DNA of 64,000 bases from the NCBI RefSeq assembly GCF_037392515.1, contig NC_090280.1, forward strand, positions 21,141,118 to 21,205,117, written 5' to 3'. Shown piece by piece: positions 42,771 to 54,883 of this stretch (its first letter is position 1; each line of letters starts with the position of its first letter). Both the position numbers and the translations under genes were made by a program. Below the pieces are notes generated by a model. The model worked only from the letters and a program-made list of their open reading frames with translations. It did no database searches and had not been told where the DNA came from. Source of the stretch: Haliotis asinina. Lineage: Eukaryota; Mollusca; Gastropoda; Lepetellida; Haliotidae.

Positions 42771-43667
42771 TCGAAATGGCATTGTGCAATAACAGATAAT
42801 TCTAATCAATAATATTAAAAAATCCTCAAAACCAATCTTATCAAAACGATTTTGTGTAATTATTTTTGTCTTGTCATACACATTAAAAAAGGGAAAGATT
42901 ACAATATATAGATAAACACTTTTTTATTGTAAGTGATTTTTTCAGTAAGCTGTTACGTTTATTGCGACTACATCACATTTTCTGACACCAAAACAAACAG
43001 ACATTTTAATGATTGTTACTTCAGCGTCTTTTCACCAAAAAGACCAACACAGGCACAACTATTTTGTTCTCATTATGTCAAAGGGGATCATTAAGGTGCA
43101 TGTTCATGGCATGTTGGTTATTTGGAAGGTTATAAATATACTAGAACAACCAAACAAACACCTTGCTGACTATGCCTTTCAACATTTAAAGGTATGTCTC
43201 TGAGAGTTGAAGAGTAGTCTCCCTTTGATCGACAATGTGTCAGGCTCATCCACACCACAAATTGCAGCAAACTGGGTTTTTTTCATTGTACTACACAGAA
43301 TGTGTCGTCAAGCAACAAACAACCGAAGTTTGTTTCAACCAGGCCACCATCAACAAACAAACAAACAAGCCGCTCTGATTACACAAAGGATACAACCACT
43401 GAGGAGAGAGATGAACTAAAATCATTGTCTTGGCGCCTTCATTTCTGATTGTTTCATGTGCTCGTAAAATCGCTACATCTCATGAATCTCACGTAATCGC
43501 ACGTATAAGAGTCACACAGACTATCACCTAGCGTCTGGATATACATGTGTAAGACTACAATATGTAGTTGCAGCAGACTGGAAAGCGGAGTTGAGAATAC
43601 GCGTTCACAAAGGCCGACAGACAAAACAACCTGTTGAAACACCAGAGGTTACGATGAAAGATTCTTC

Positions 43668-43669
<2 letters not shown>

Positions 43670-43712
<43 letters not shown>
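43670..43712. repeat. (TG)n microsatellite
   Basis: About 21 TG units. Confidence 0.95.
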
Positions 43713-43713
<1 letters not shown>

Positions 43714-43799
43714 ATATTGTTTTTATACCTATTTAATTATTTATATATGCGGTGTCATGTACAGTTTTAGGGAATAACACCGCAGCTGACATACTTTCA

Positions 43800-43985
43800 T
43801 ATTTGTGGAAGCCTAGGTGGCTGGGTGGGTTAGATCGCTGCCTTCGTGTGCAGATGATTATGTCGTTCTTAGACATTCTGGTTCGCGGGTTCTAATCCTC
43901 GAGGGGACTCAACCCCTAACAAACGTTATAGAATCTAGAATTTACTGAGAAAGTGTCGTCCCTAATTAAACATATGATACGTGAT
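43800..43985 (+). repeat. tRNA-Leu-like repeat
   Basis: GAAGCCTAGGTGGCTGGGTG (A box region), CGGGTTCTAATCCTCGAGG (B box), AGAATCTAGAATTTACTGAG and AAAGTGTCGTCCCTAATTAA. Same family as 19630-19950. Confidence 0.7.
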
Positions 43986-44604
43986 GTATATCAAAGTAAA
44001 TGTGTGGTCAAATCGACATGAATTCGCCCTGATAGCATTTCATAGTTTGCTAGCGCCCCACCATGTTCGCTGTGAACATCTAAAACCAACTTCGATCTTC
44101 CACACACAACAAGTGAAATAGTGTTCTGCGTAACTTGCCCTAATAGGTTGACCCATTTGAATTTTAACTATGTATTATTTCATGTTGTATTTCCATGGTT
44201 TGAAGATAAATTTCAGACCATAAAAATTCATCTTTTCCCTCGGTGTTGACTACATTTCCGTAATGGTAAAAATACGTCTGTGGCCTTACTTATGCGGACG
44301 CCATTTCCGAGACATGATGGTTAAAATAAGGTTGTGGTCGGTAGTTTTGCGGTCATGTCAACGGATTCTCGTCATGCGACAAACATTCATTTTCAGAATC
44401 TACGTCTAAGTAACATATACGGAATCTAGGTGACATATACGGAAGGTCTAAGTAACATCTAACATTACTTTAGAACAGCCTATCACCCGTTGAGTCAAAG
44501 AGCCCCTGACAAGATTGGAGTCATGTTCGAGGTGTGTTTCTGATGATGCAATAACGATACAAGCTACAGCTAAGACGCCATCACACTGACGTCATCGTAT
44601 GCCA

Positions 44605-44715
44605 GTTGCTGAGATCGATGCATATGCGTCTGATAACTGGATTGCCTGGTCAAGACTCGATTATTTCTAGTTCGACGCCATATAGCTGGAATACTGATGA
44701 GTGTAACGCAAAACA
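44605..44715 (-). repeat. Abalone-type core SINE, partial
   Basis: TGAGATCGATGCATATGCG, TGGTCAAGACTCGATTATTT and CGCCATATAGCTGGAATACT, in minus orientation. Confidence 0.8.
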
Positions 44716-44727
44716 CAAAACTTGGAA

Positions 44728-45001
44728 GAATATTCAGACAGGAGTGGGGACTGATCACACGACAGGGACGGAGAGGCCAAGGAAGTTCAGTTCTGAGGAT
44801 CGCCGGCGACTTGGCCATTGTCAGTATGATGAAGATCGTTGGGGATATAGACCTATACTAGATGATTACTACAGAAGTGTTCAGGTTTGTAACGAACCCC
44901 TTAGACAAGAATTGCAAAGATTTAACTGGGCGAAAAACCTGAATAGACACTTAGACCGTGAAAGAATTATATCTCAGGATATCCATTTAAGTAAAACTTA
45001 A
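44728..45001 (+). CDS. Unidentified charged ORF, possible terminal exon
   Basis: After the SINE, the frame reads NIQTGVGTDHTTGTERPRKF then SSEDRRRLGHCQYDEDRWGY, RPILDDYYRSVQVCNEPLRQ, ELQRFNWAKNLNRHLDRERI and ISQDIHLSKT, and a stop at 44999-45001. The composition (Arg, Asp, Glu, Tyr, Trp) and balanced codons look like a real protein rather than a chance frame. The upstream part of the open frame is SINE sequence, so translation from 44606 is unlikely. ATTCAGACAG at about 44741 could be a splice acceptor. I do not recognise the family and found no partner exon. Confidence 0.35.
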
Positions 45002-45394
45002 GCTAAGGAAGTAACAAGTGATGAAGAGAAATTAAGTGAAAGTGTGACATTTTATTTCATTCCTTTATTATATATATATATATGTATTTTGTTTAAGGAC
45101 GATGATAAAAGAAATAGTGATGCGTTTACAAAATAGCTGTCTTTGAAACGTTTTTAATGCTTATACTTACTATCCAACCTGAAACTTTCGGTTCCCCTAC
45201 CAAACGGAAGACATGCATTGAAAATCAAATTTTCATGCACTACCTAAAGAGAAAATGAGAGAGTACATTCTCAGCATGTGAGTTTATTTAAATATGAACG
45301 TCAAACCACTGAAAACATTAAAAAGTGAAAGTCATTGTGAAAGTCAGTATGTCAGGAGCCGCAGGTCAGAATCTCTGACAAGGACAGTATTTAT

Positions 45395-45578
45395 TAAACA
45401 TGCACTTAGCAATATTCCAGCTATATGATCCGGATGAGACAATCCAGTGATCATGAGCATCCATCTACAAAACTGGCATGCAATGATAAGTAACAACCAA
45501 GTCAGCAAACCTGACCACTCAACCCATTCAATCACTTTTAACAAGCATGGGATGCTGAAGACCAATTCTAACCCCTTT
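45395..45578 (+). repeat. Abalone-type core SINE, internally deleted
   Basis: CTTAGCAATATTCCAGCTAT, then GACAATCCAGTGATCATGAG, CAAGTCAGCAAACCTGACC and GCATGGGATGCTGAAGACC. Confidence 0.85.
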
Positions 45579-45586
45579 ATTAAAGA

Positions 45587-45745
45587 GTGAGTGAGTGTGG
45601 TTTATGCCGCTGAAGCAATATTCAAGGAATATCATGACCTTGGGGAACGCCAGGAACTGGCTTCAGACATTGTACCTATGTGGAGAATCAAAGCCCGGTC
45701 TTCGGCATGACAAGCAGACACTATAACCACAAGGCTACCCCACCC
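45587..45745 (-). repeat. tRNA-derived SINE
   Basis: GTGAGTGAGTGTGGTTTATG, GACCTTGGGGAACGCCAGG, then ACACTATAACCACAAGGC. It starts directly after the core SINE before it. Confidence 0.85.
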
Positions 45746-46370
45746 CATCTCTTTAGTAAAGAGGTGAAAAGAAAATAAACCATCATTTGAAAACAATCAT
45801 TTTATTTCTAACAAGAATTAAATCAAAGCTTTTAGCTTATCAATGAGTGTAGCCTTTCAAGTGGGCCTTCTCTTTTATCGACTGACATATCATTAATTGA
45901 AGAGACCGATATTACTGATATTGACACAACAGTGTGCATAATAATAATGATAATAATAACAACAGGGACCTATCAAAGATTTGCATACAATAATATTTGT
46001 GCATGGAATTGGTTGAATAATTATTGAGAAGGTCCCTGTGGCAAAGCAAAATCATTAGCTGTCATATTTACAAATTTACACTGACAAAACATATCTACAA
46101 TAATAATGATACTGATAATAATGATGATAATATATTAATACATATCCTCGTTATAAGATCTTACTGAGGACTGTTAGCAGTAATTGCTAAATATGGTATG
46201 AATGTTCTTGCAACTATTAGTTCATGCCAGTTTGAACACTATTTATTTCAGGTGGAGACATTGGAATGTTCTAGTGATTGGAAGTCAAAGTAATGCAGAT
46301 TTTGGGTATTTTCCATTTGGGTGAAACCCAAATGGGATTGGTGCGATTCTGTGAAACCCAGAAATACAGT
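45746..46370. other. No gene seen
   Basis: AT-rich, with two patches of ATAATAATGATAAT-type simple sequence near 45935 and 46100. Confidence 0.5.
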
Positions 46371-46479
46371 CTGATTGGTTGCTAACACTTCAGTATGGCC
46401 AAACTGGGAGCTCACAATCAAAGGTTTCTGTCATACCCAAGCAATGGTACTCTGCATAATGAACTCAGGGTGGCTAAGA

Positions 46480-46882
46480 GTACAATGCCAACCTGGATCC
46501 TGTCACTCAGAACCTGAGAACACCATGCCACCCTGTATGCTTTCACCAGGTGGCGTGACAGCACCATGGCACAATGGATCCTTTCACTCAGTACCTCAGA
46601 ACATGCCATCCTGGATCCTTTCACCAGGTGGCGTGACAGCACCATGGCACAATGGATCCTTTCACTCAGTATCTCAGAACATGCCATCCTGGATCCTTTC
46701 ACCAGGTGGCGTGACAGCACCATGGCACAATGGATCCTTTCACTCAGTACCTCAGAACATGCCATCCTGGATCCTTTCACCAGGTGGCGTGACAGCACCA
46801 TGGCACAATGGATCCTTTCACTCAGTACCTAAGAACATGCCATCCTGGATCCTTTCACCAGGTGGCGTGACAGCACCATGGT
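46480..46882. repeat. 78-bp minisatellite
   Basis: About five units of TTTCACCAGGTGGCGTGACA, GCACCATGGCACAATGGATC, CTTTCACTCAGTACCTCAG, AACATGCCATCCTGGATCC. The period is 26 codons, so a 169-codon plus frame and a 127-codon minus frame stay open through it. The unit itself contains an internal half-repeat (GGATCCTTTCAC twice). Confidence 0.95.
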
Positions 46883-47130
46883 GAGAGCATCATCAAGTCA
46901 GGAGCAATTTCAAGAGTCCCATCAGCTGACAATGTGAGGTCCACACTTGACAAATCTGCCTTGTATTACCTTCAGCAGTTTGTAAATCATCTTTTCTGAG
47001 GCCAAATTTAACATGTCAGCTGTGTGTATAAAACAGATCTTTCTCAGGTTCTACCGGAAAGGCATACTGACCAGTGATCATTCTGGTGCAATGATAACAT
47101 ATAATCTCTTGCTGACAAATCTTTTCAAGT

Positions 47131-47280
47131 GTGAGTGAGTTTAGTTTTACTCTGCTTTTAGCAATATTCCTGCAACATCACAGCGGGGAACATTAGAAAT
47201 GGGCTTCACACATTATGCCCATATGTGGGGAATCAAGCCCCGGTCTACAATCAAACGTCTTAACCATGAAGTAACCCCAC
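47131..47280 (-). repeat. tRNA-derived SINE
   Basis: GTGAGTGAGTTTAGTTTTAC, CACAGCGGGGAACATTAG, GGGAATCAAGCCCCGGTC and CGTCTTAACCATGAAGTAAC, in minus orientation. Confidence 0.9.
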
Positions 47281-49360
47281 TGCTTACTTCACAAGACTGC
47301 ATTCTCCAATTTTCATGGTGCATCATGATAATTGTCAGTTACAGTTATTTAGCACAAGGCAGGGCAGTGGGTAGGAAGGACGTTCAAGTGCTGGGTTTGA
47401 TCCCCATGCATTAATGGGGAAGCAAAAATGGGGCCTGTAAGTAGGCGATGACACTTCACAAGTTGGTTGACAAACAACAAACATTTGGTCCAGTTTCAAA
47501 TAACCACATCTGGTGGTAGCAAAATTTGGAACCAGAACTGGTTCTTTAATATATGCTTGTCATCGAACATCTGGTACCAGGGCACGCACAAAGGGAGCTG
47601 AGAACCAGCTTAGTCCTGCAAGCAATGTCTCACGAGACTTACAGGCCCTACTGATGAATAACTGCAGAGAAAAGAAAATAAGTATACTCACCCATGGCCC
47701 TATTAACAATACCATAACCATTCCTGACAATTAAGCGATGTTGATGGTAGTGCAAAATAGTCTATATATCGAATCTGTTTGAATATCTGTAACAAAGTGA
47801 AGAATTGACAAGAATAGCATTGGTGAGGTGAACTAAACATTCAGATACAAAAATTGTGATGAAAATGATGCAAATTGATTAATGAAAAATTGTACCATTG
47901 TGCTGCCATTGTCAAGTACATACATACAAATGCCATAACTATTAAACTCAAAAACCACTGTAAGACAGGAAAAAATGTGAAGAAACAGAATGAAGTATGT
48001 GGTAGATATATATGAAGCATATCACCTGGAACAGTAAACACAACATGGGACCTTCACTGTGAAGAATTTCAGTAAACTTACCTTTCATGTAATTAGGGAA
48101 AATTAGCACTTTTGAAAGTTTGGCTCATTGTAATACTATAAGAAAATCCAAAGACTTTAGCTGACCAGGCTAAAAGCGATACATACAAAGTGAGACACAG
48201 TTGATATATTTGCAAGAAATATTCGGCTTTATCATCCAAACCTGTGAGATCAGACGGTATCTCCTTGGAGACAGTAGATTTCGTACAATGCCCTGAAAAT
48301 GCTATGATGTCGTGAAGTTGATGACATCATAATGCTATGACATTGTGGCACTGCAAATCTAATGGCAGTAGTGTGTTCCGAGGTGTACATTTTTCACTGA
48401 AATCTAATGAAGAATGATTTTGGATGATAAACAGCATGGGCGGATCAAGGAATTTTTATGAGGCGTGGTGGGGGATGTTGGTTGTTCAAGGGGTTTGAGC
48501 CCTCTGAACTCCCTTTGGCCCCGCCGATGCTGGAAAAAAAGAAAAATCTTCAATGTGGTCATAAGTCATGTTCAAAAGGGGCAGGGGTTTCTAACCCCTT
48601 GAACCCCCTCCTGGTTCTGCCCATGAGTAGACTCTCACCCTCATGTCTACTGATATCAATTATGTCAACACTCGTTGATAAAGGTAAAAATATCCTTGGT
48701 TTACCTCAGCTATTTGTTACTTTATCAACTCATTTGAAATATAGCTGAACACTGTTGTGTTGAACTCTGATAAATTGTTATCTCGGTTGTCTCAATATAA
48801 TTTCTCGATCCCGACAAAATCCTTCATTATTTATGATTATTTGAACCCTTTTAACCCGATACTGATGTCTCCATATTTATTATCTCATTATGATTTCGTG
48901 GTCCTCACAATTACCCTTTTAACTTGATATTTGCATGTAAAGTCAATATGTACCTACCTTTCTTGGATAACCAGCCATCTGAACTGTGTTTCTCCACGTG
49001 TTTACACACATGCTGCGGCATGAATTAAAGGTATCTGTAGTATAAGCTAATTAAGGCTAACTGAGTTGTAGGTGTCACTTGTTTGTTTATCTAATTAGGA
49101 TGTTCTCACAATTTCAACTTAACACTCGTGATAACGGATTATAGTATTCAATCAAAACATAGCAAGAATCTAATCAGGGACTTGTGTCATCACTTGACAA
49201 GCAATTGAGTGTTGAGTTGACTGCGACAGTGAGACTGACAGTGAGGAACCAGCCCAATCACCTCCATCACTTGCACAAACAACTGACATTATTTGATATC
49301 AAGAGACACGTGGGTGAGAGTCTCCATATATCAGTGTCATTTCAACTTGCAATACTAATG
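47281..49360. other. No gene seen
   Basis: Mostly unique AT-rich sequence with short frames. A G/C-rich patch at 48450-48620 (CAAGGGGTTTGAGCCCTC and the similar AGGGGTTTCTAACCCCTTG) resembles a dispersed repeat that I cannot name. Confidence 0.4.
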
Positions 49361-49364
49361 GTAT

Positions 49365-50040
49365 ATCAAAGAATCAGCAACATTGCCTCTATATCAGGGA
49401 AACCTGAAGTTAGCAACATTCCAGCCACATCCCAGGATTACAGACAGCAATATTCCAGCCACATCCCGTTATTACAGACAGCAGTATTCCAAGCCTATCC
49501 TCAAAACCAGATTTACTAATATTACAGCTATACGACATAAACCTGACTCAGTGAAATTACTGCTGTTCCACAGAAATTGGTGTCTGCAATATTTAAGCTA
49601 CAGGTGTACCATGGACACTCAAGTCAGCAATATTACTTTTATACCATGGACACTCAAGTCAGCAATATTACTTTTATACCATGGACACTCAAGTCAGCAA
49701 TATTACTTTTATACCATGGACACTCAAGTCAGCAATACTACTTTTAAACCAAGGAGGCCCAAGTCAGCAATATTACAGCTATACCAGGCAACTCCAGTCA
49801 GAATATCACAGCTATAGTGCGGAAATCTGAGTCAGCAATATTTACTGCTATTCTACAGAAACCCGAGTCAGCAATATTACATGTATACAAGTGAAACACA
49901 AGTTAGGGAAATTACTGATATATCACAGACCCAAGTCAATGAATATTATAGCTATATCACGGAAACCCAGCACGGCAATATTACAAGATAATCATACAGC
50001 TTTATTTCAGCCCTGTCCACATAACCAGAGCTAGCAATAT
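49365..50040. repeat. Degenerate tandem array of a SINE-core-like box
   Basis: Units of about 30-36 bp centred on AGTCAGCAATATTACAGCTA (variants TTCCAGCC, TTACTTTT) repeat about eighteen times. The central four are near-identical (ATACCATGGACACTCAAGTC then AGCAATATTACTTTT). The box resembles CAGCAATATTCCAGCTATAT of the core SINE. Confidence 0.8.
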
Positions 50041-50394
50041 CATAGTCTAATCATGAGAGAGCCAGCAACATCCATGTACTGAAAAGATAAGTGGGTTATC
50101 ATTGCTTTCATTAAATGCAGATGACAATTGAAACGAACAATAATGAATGTACTTAAGTCTTCACTCTCTCTTCTGTTTATCCTAGTCTGTCCCTGAACAA
50201 AAATTCAGTTTACCATTGGTATACATGTTCATCCTCTGTGATTTACATATTCAACTTAATTTTTCACTGTGTCCAACAAAATGGATGACTGAGTCTCACA
50301 TACTACAACACTGTTCAACAATCAGCATGTCAAACACAAGGCATCCTCATAATCAACGTCGTGAAACACAATGTAACACTGTCTGGCACATAGC

Positions 50395-50720
50395 AGCACT
50401 GTGCAAAACAGGATGAACTGTCTTCACTGTCTGACACCAATGTAACATTGTCTGACATCAACGTGACACTTTTGACACCAATAGTGACACGACTATGATA
50501 CTGTCTGACATCAGTATGACACTGACACCAATGCTACACTGACACCAATGCTACACTGTCTGACATCAATGCTACACTGACACCAAAATGACACTGTCTG
50601 ACATTGATGCTACACTGTCTGACATCAGTGTGACACTGTCTCATGCCAATGTGACACTGTCTGACATTGGTGCTATACTTTCCAACACAACTGACACTCT
50701 CAATTATGGTGCAACACTGT
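50395..50720. repeat. Degenerate tandem repeat of about 18-22 bp
   Basis: Variants of ACACTGTCTGACATCAATG and CTACACTGACACCAATG repeat about fifteen times. Confidence 0.85.
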
Positions 50721-50860
50721 CTAAGATAATGTTCAATGTGTCCATTATCGATTATATACCAGACTTTGACTAAAACAAATTTGAATGTTAGTAATTTAAA
50801 GGCTGTCTGTCATTGTGTCCGCCAAATTTTACATCAGTTTTCTTACTAATTCTCTGTCAA

Positions 50861-50866
50861 TTTATT
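50861..50866 (-). promoter_or_regulatory. Possible poly(A) signal of the BCL3-like gene
   Basis: AATAAA on the minus strand, about 630 nt after the stop codon at 51497. No closer canonical signal was seen; the transcript end is unproven. Confidence 0.3.
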
Positions 50867-51496
50867 TCACCTCCAAAACTATTACGCTTACACAATGACA
50901 CTGAGATGCTGTCAATACAAAATAGCAGTTTTGGAAAAGCTGTGGCCAAAAATTGCGGCATAGATGCATTGAGATACCCTCAACATTTCTGATTGCACAA
51001 TGAAAAGCGTGATCACTTGACCGATGCAATTTACAAATGACCGGTTTTTGAAATGCTCCTTGGTCAATATCCAGCTGTCAAACATGCTAGCAGAAACACC
51101 ATTGTCAAACATATTTTACAGACACTGACTTTACTTTCCAGCACAAAGCAACACTGTGTAAAAGAAAATGCAACACTGTGTCCAACATGATCAGACACTT
51201 TCTCCAACACAACTGAATGCTGTCTAAAAGAATGCATCATTGTTTCCATCACATCTATGTATAAAGCACTCACTCATCACATATTACAAACCTACTTCTT
51301 TGTATGGCAGAGTGTTTGGTTCCACTTTGGATACACGATCTAGGTACAACAAAGAACAACTCTATATCTGGTAGCTAGAAGATTGTTACAAAAATGTCAG
51401 TTTTGTTTAGGGTAATTCACAGATCCTCCATGCCAAGATCAATGTAACTATGTTCTTCAAAGTAAAGGGAACATTCCTTGATTTCCACATCCCTCG

Positions 51497-53422
51497 TCAC
51501 GTCACATTGACTGGGTTATCCAGTCGACTACTGGTCTTTTCCTCACTCTCCTTCTTAATAAATACTGTTTTCTTTTTCATTTCAGAACCAGGAACTTTCT
51601 TCTTCTTTTTCTCAGTCTTCTTTCCCCCATCAGCGTTTTGTTCGCTTCCATCAGAGTTTAGTTTACTGCTATCGATGCTTAACCTTGGCTTAGAAAGCTG
51701 CTCAAGGATTTTGGAATTGGGTGCGATGTTAAGAGGACGGGGACTAAACTGCGGCAGCTTCGGGACCCGCTCTGGAGCCGTTGTTACAGTCTCACTGGAG
51801 TGTGTCGTCGGGGTAACTGTCACTGTGGCATTAGCCAGTGCCTTTGTTGCCGAATCCACATGAGGAGAATTGAGAACCCGTTGACGCAGCTTTGCAGCTA
51901 TGGCTGAATTAGCTATTGATTTCACTTGATTTGTGTCAGCAGGTGGAGCTCCAGACAGTGATTTAGTTTGACTTTCAGGTCTGGATTTTGGAATGGATGT
52001 TGACTTTGGTTTTGAATTGAGAAGTTTTTCCGTCACAGGATGAGAAGGTTGTTCCGTAGTTGAAGAAATAGCATCAGATATAGAGGAGGTAACTTTTGTG
52101 TCTCCTCCGTTGCCCGACTTCCTGGTTGAAGAGGAGGCGGCAATTCCATCAGTCTGACTTTTAGTTTTCTTTATTATTTTTTCAGACATATTGTTTTCTG
52201 ACACATTCTGTAACTCCTGCATGGGCAGTTCAGCAAGTCTCATCGCTGGGGAAGGGGGATGTGTCTTCTGAGCTGACTCTGGTTGCTTAAGTTTATGAAG
52301 AGGTCCAGTGCTAAATGGCCGAAACACAAGTCCAAACTCAGGGTGCTCCACCACCATCCCAGTGCTGATAATCCGTTCAGGCTGCTGCGGTAGCTTTTCA
52401 ATAACTTGGGACACTTTTCCCACAATCTGTGTTGATGGTGTCACATTATGGGATGTTGTCGATGGTGGGGATGGCGTGACATTCTGACGAGATATTTGAT
52501 GTGAGGTCACAGACGGGGGTGCTATTCTGGCTGAGTGAGATGTCACATTTGGGTTAGATGTCACAATGCCAACTGCATGAGAAAAAACGTTGGAGTGTGA
52601 TGCCACAGGAAGGTGAGAAGTCACCGTTGAGTTAGATGTTGTTGATGGGTGACACACTACAGGCACTTGAGAAGTGACTGACAAATGAGAAGCCACAAAT
52701 GGATGAGATACAACTGAAGGATGTGACGTCACGGATGGATGTGACGTCACAGATGGATGAGGAGATGCAGTCTGGGATGAAGATACAGGCGTTTGACACA
52801 TTACACTTCCAGGGCTTGATGTCACAGCCTGATCTGCTGACAAAACCTTTGTCATGGACACAGTGGAATTGCAGCGTGACACAATCACATCAGAAGCAGC
52901 TTTTGGAACAGAACCACTTCCTCTTTTCTCGGGACCTGATGAGGATATCATCTGCTGCTTTGCAGCTATTATTCTCTGCATCATATTTTGTACAAGCTGA
53001 GGAGGAAGTTTGGAAAAGTCAACCATATTTAAGTCACTGGATCTCAAACTGGGTGTTCTCTCAGCAGACTGAGCAGAGTTACTACTGTTCCCTTTCTCCT
53101 GTTCTTTCCCCTTTACGTCATCCACAGTCACAGAATTATCCTTGGGTGACCTTGACACTGTCCTTGACATTTCTGATGACCTCTTTTCCATCACCACTGA
53201 CTTGTCCATGAAGCTGTTGCTGGCAGTTACGAGGGGCACAGTATCTGAGGACTTCCCAGCACTCGTCTGAGTAAGGCTCACCTCGTTGTCTGCTACAGAT
53301 GATGAAGCTTGGGGAAATGTTTGGGCAGTTTGTGTGGTGCCCTTCTGGGTCGTTGCAGGATTCCGAAGTGGTATTGAATGTTTCCATACTCCTACACCTG
53401 GCTCTGGGAGGTACACGTTGAC
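51497..53422 (-). CDS. BCL3-like terminal exon: long disordered tail
   Basis: This exon of 641 codons plus a TGA/TAA-type stop begins VNVYLPEPGVGVWKHSIPLR after the acceptor GTTACAG. It is rich in Ser, Thr, Pro and Gln. A tandem segment at about 52760-52530 repeats SHPSVTSHPSV-type units (codons of TCACATCCATCTGTGACG form). Later parts contain basic clusters (GGKKTEKKKKKVPGSEMKKK) that could serve as nuclear localisation signals, and a conserved-looking patch GMVVEHPEFGLVFRPFSTGP. The last residues are DNPVNVT. Confidence 0.85.
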   Translation of the reverse strand, partial: VNVYLPEPGVGVWKHSIPLRNPATTQKGTTQTAQTFPQASSSVADNEVSLTQTSAGKSSDTVPLVTASNSFMDKSVVMEKRSSEMSRTVSRSPKDNSVTVDDVKGKEQEKGNSSNSAQSAERTPSLRSSDLNMVDFSKLPPQLVQNMMQRIIAAKQQMISSSGPEKRGSGSVPKAASDVIVSRCNSTVSMTKVLSADQAVTSSPGSVMCQTPVSSSQTASPHPSVTSHPSVTSHPSVVSHPFVASHLSVTSQVPVVCHPSTTSNSTVTSHLPVASHSNVFSHAVGIVTSNPNVTSHSARIAPPSVTSHQISRQNVTPSPPSTTSHNVTPSTQIVGKVSQVIEKLPQQPERIISTGMVVEHPEFGLVFRPFSTGPLHKLKQPESAQKTHPPSPAMRLAELPMQELQNVSENNMSEKIIKKTKSQTDGIAASSSTRKSGNGGDTKVTSSISDAISSTTEQPSHPVTEKLLNSKPKSTSIPKSRPESQTKSLSGAPPADTNQVKSIANSAIAAKLRQRVLNSPHVDSATKALANATVTVTPTTHSSETVTTAPERVPKLPQFSPRPLNIAPNSKILEQLSKPRLSIDSSKLNSDGSEQNADGGKKTEKKKKKVPGSEMKKKTVFIKKESEEKTSSRLDNPVNVT

Positions 53423-54844
53423 CTGTAACAACATAATACAACATTCATGAAACACAAGAAACTTGACACTGTTTCATCACAGCTGTCAACGTAAAGGCAC
53501 AATGTTTCACATTTTCAAAAATATTTTGGTCTGTGTTATATATATAGGGCATATGCACTCTCTTTAGCTGCTTATTGTTGCAGTAAAAGATGTATATTCC
53601 TTAAAACTTGCCGTAAATTGATACTTGAAACTTTGCTGCAGACATCTTCCAAACAAAGAACAATTGCCATATTTGGAGCGTAAACATTAAATTGATACTT
53701 GAAATACTGATGCAGACACCTTCCAAACAAGGAATACTTGCCATTTATGGAATGTAAACAATTGCTCTGTACATTGTAAACAATTGCTCTGCTATTGTGT
53801 CAGTGGTTTGCTGAGCTGGTTTCAGTTGTGCATAGGTTATTCATAAAGAGTACTCCAGCACTCCAAAACTCTATGGGGTCTGCTTGAAACAATATTTGGT
53901 TGGTAAAGGGCATGAGAGTTGATTTAATGCAATACTGCATAAATTCATTAAAACTCATTAAATAAATTAAGACATAGTATATTTACTATGAATTGTATGG
54001 TAGATGGTTAGTATTATTGAATGAAATGCATTACGCATATTCAGAGAAGTGTGGCAAAACTGGTCACTTAGATAGATAGCTTAGACAGGGATGGGAATAG
54101 GTATGAGTGAAAAAAGAGGAAAATTCGTGGAAAATTCTCATCCCTGCTTAGACTACTTTAAGTCACAAGGTTCTGGGCCCAATTTCTCGAAACAAACTTA
54201 AGTTTTAACTCAAATCTCAAACTGAGTTTGACAATTTGAAACAGCTGAAATTTCTACTCAATTGCATTTTTAGACCAAAAAAATTCAAACAACTAAAGAA
54301 ATCTGTCCACCAAATTCAGATTGTCCACTATGTCTGATCTGGATACCAATTTCCTTTCATTCTGGAAAATGTGTGTTCTTGCATTTTCTCAGATTTGAGC
54401 AAAAACTTGAACTTAAGCCAAAACTCAGACTTAAGTTTGTTTCGAGAAATCGGGGCCTGGTTTCTACCTGGCGAAGACATTCACAATGCAAGAGGAGCTT
54501 CAAGTGGGAAGATATTCACACAAACCTGACACACCTCTGATGCTGGAGAAGATGTTCCACTTCCTTCTTCATCGTTCCACTCTGATGCCCGACTCAACAT
54601 CTTTGTGATCTGATTGAAGTTTCGGGCTTGAGCTGCCATGATGGCCGTGCTGCCAGCATAGTTCAAAACATCAGGGTTACCACCCCTCTTTAGCAGCAAC
54701 TCCACCATGTCTATTTCATTATTCTCTGCTGCATGGAACATGGGCGTACGTCCACTTTTGCCATCCTGGGATAAAGAAACAAGTCACATTGAACACATAT
54801 TATATATGGGATTCCATTTCTCTGCAATGTTTTGTCTCTTTGTT

Positions 54845-54883
<39 letters not shown>

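Larger units (their letters stand above)
53423..54525. other. BCL3-like intron with repeats
   Basis: Intron between ankyrin 6 and the tail exon. It contains a direct duplication at 53618-53765 and a TIR element at 54174-54460. No other coding sequence is seen. Confidence 0.7.

Noticed and set aside
52699..53211. 170-codon plus-strand ORF
   Set aside because: It is the antisense shadow of the BCL3-like tail exon, which has splice and phase support on the minus strand.
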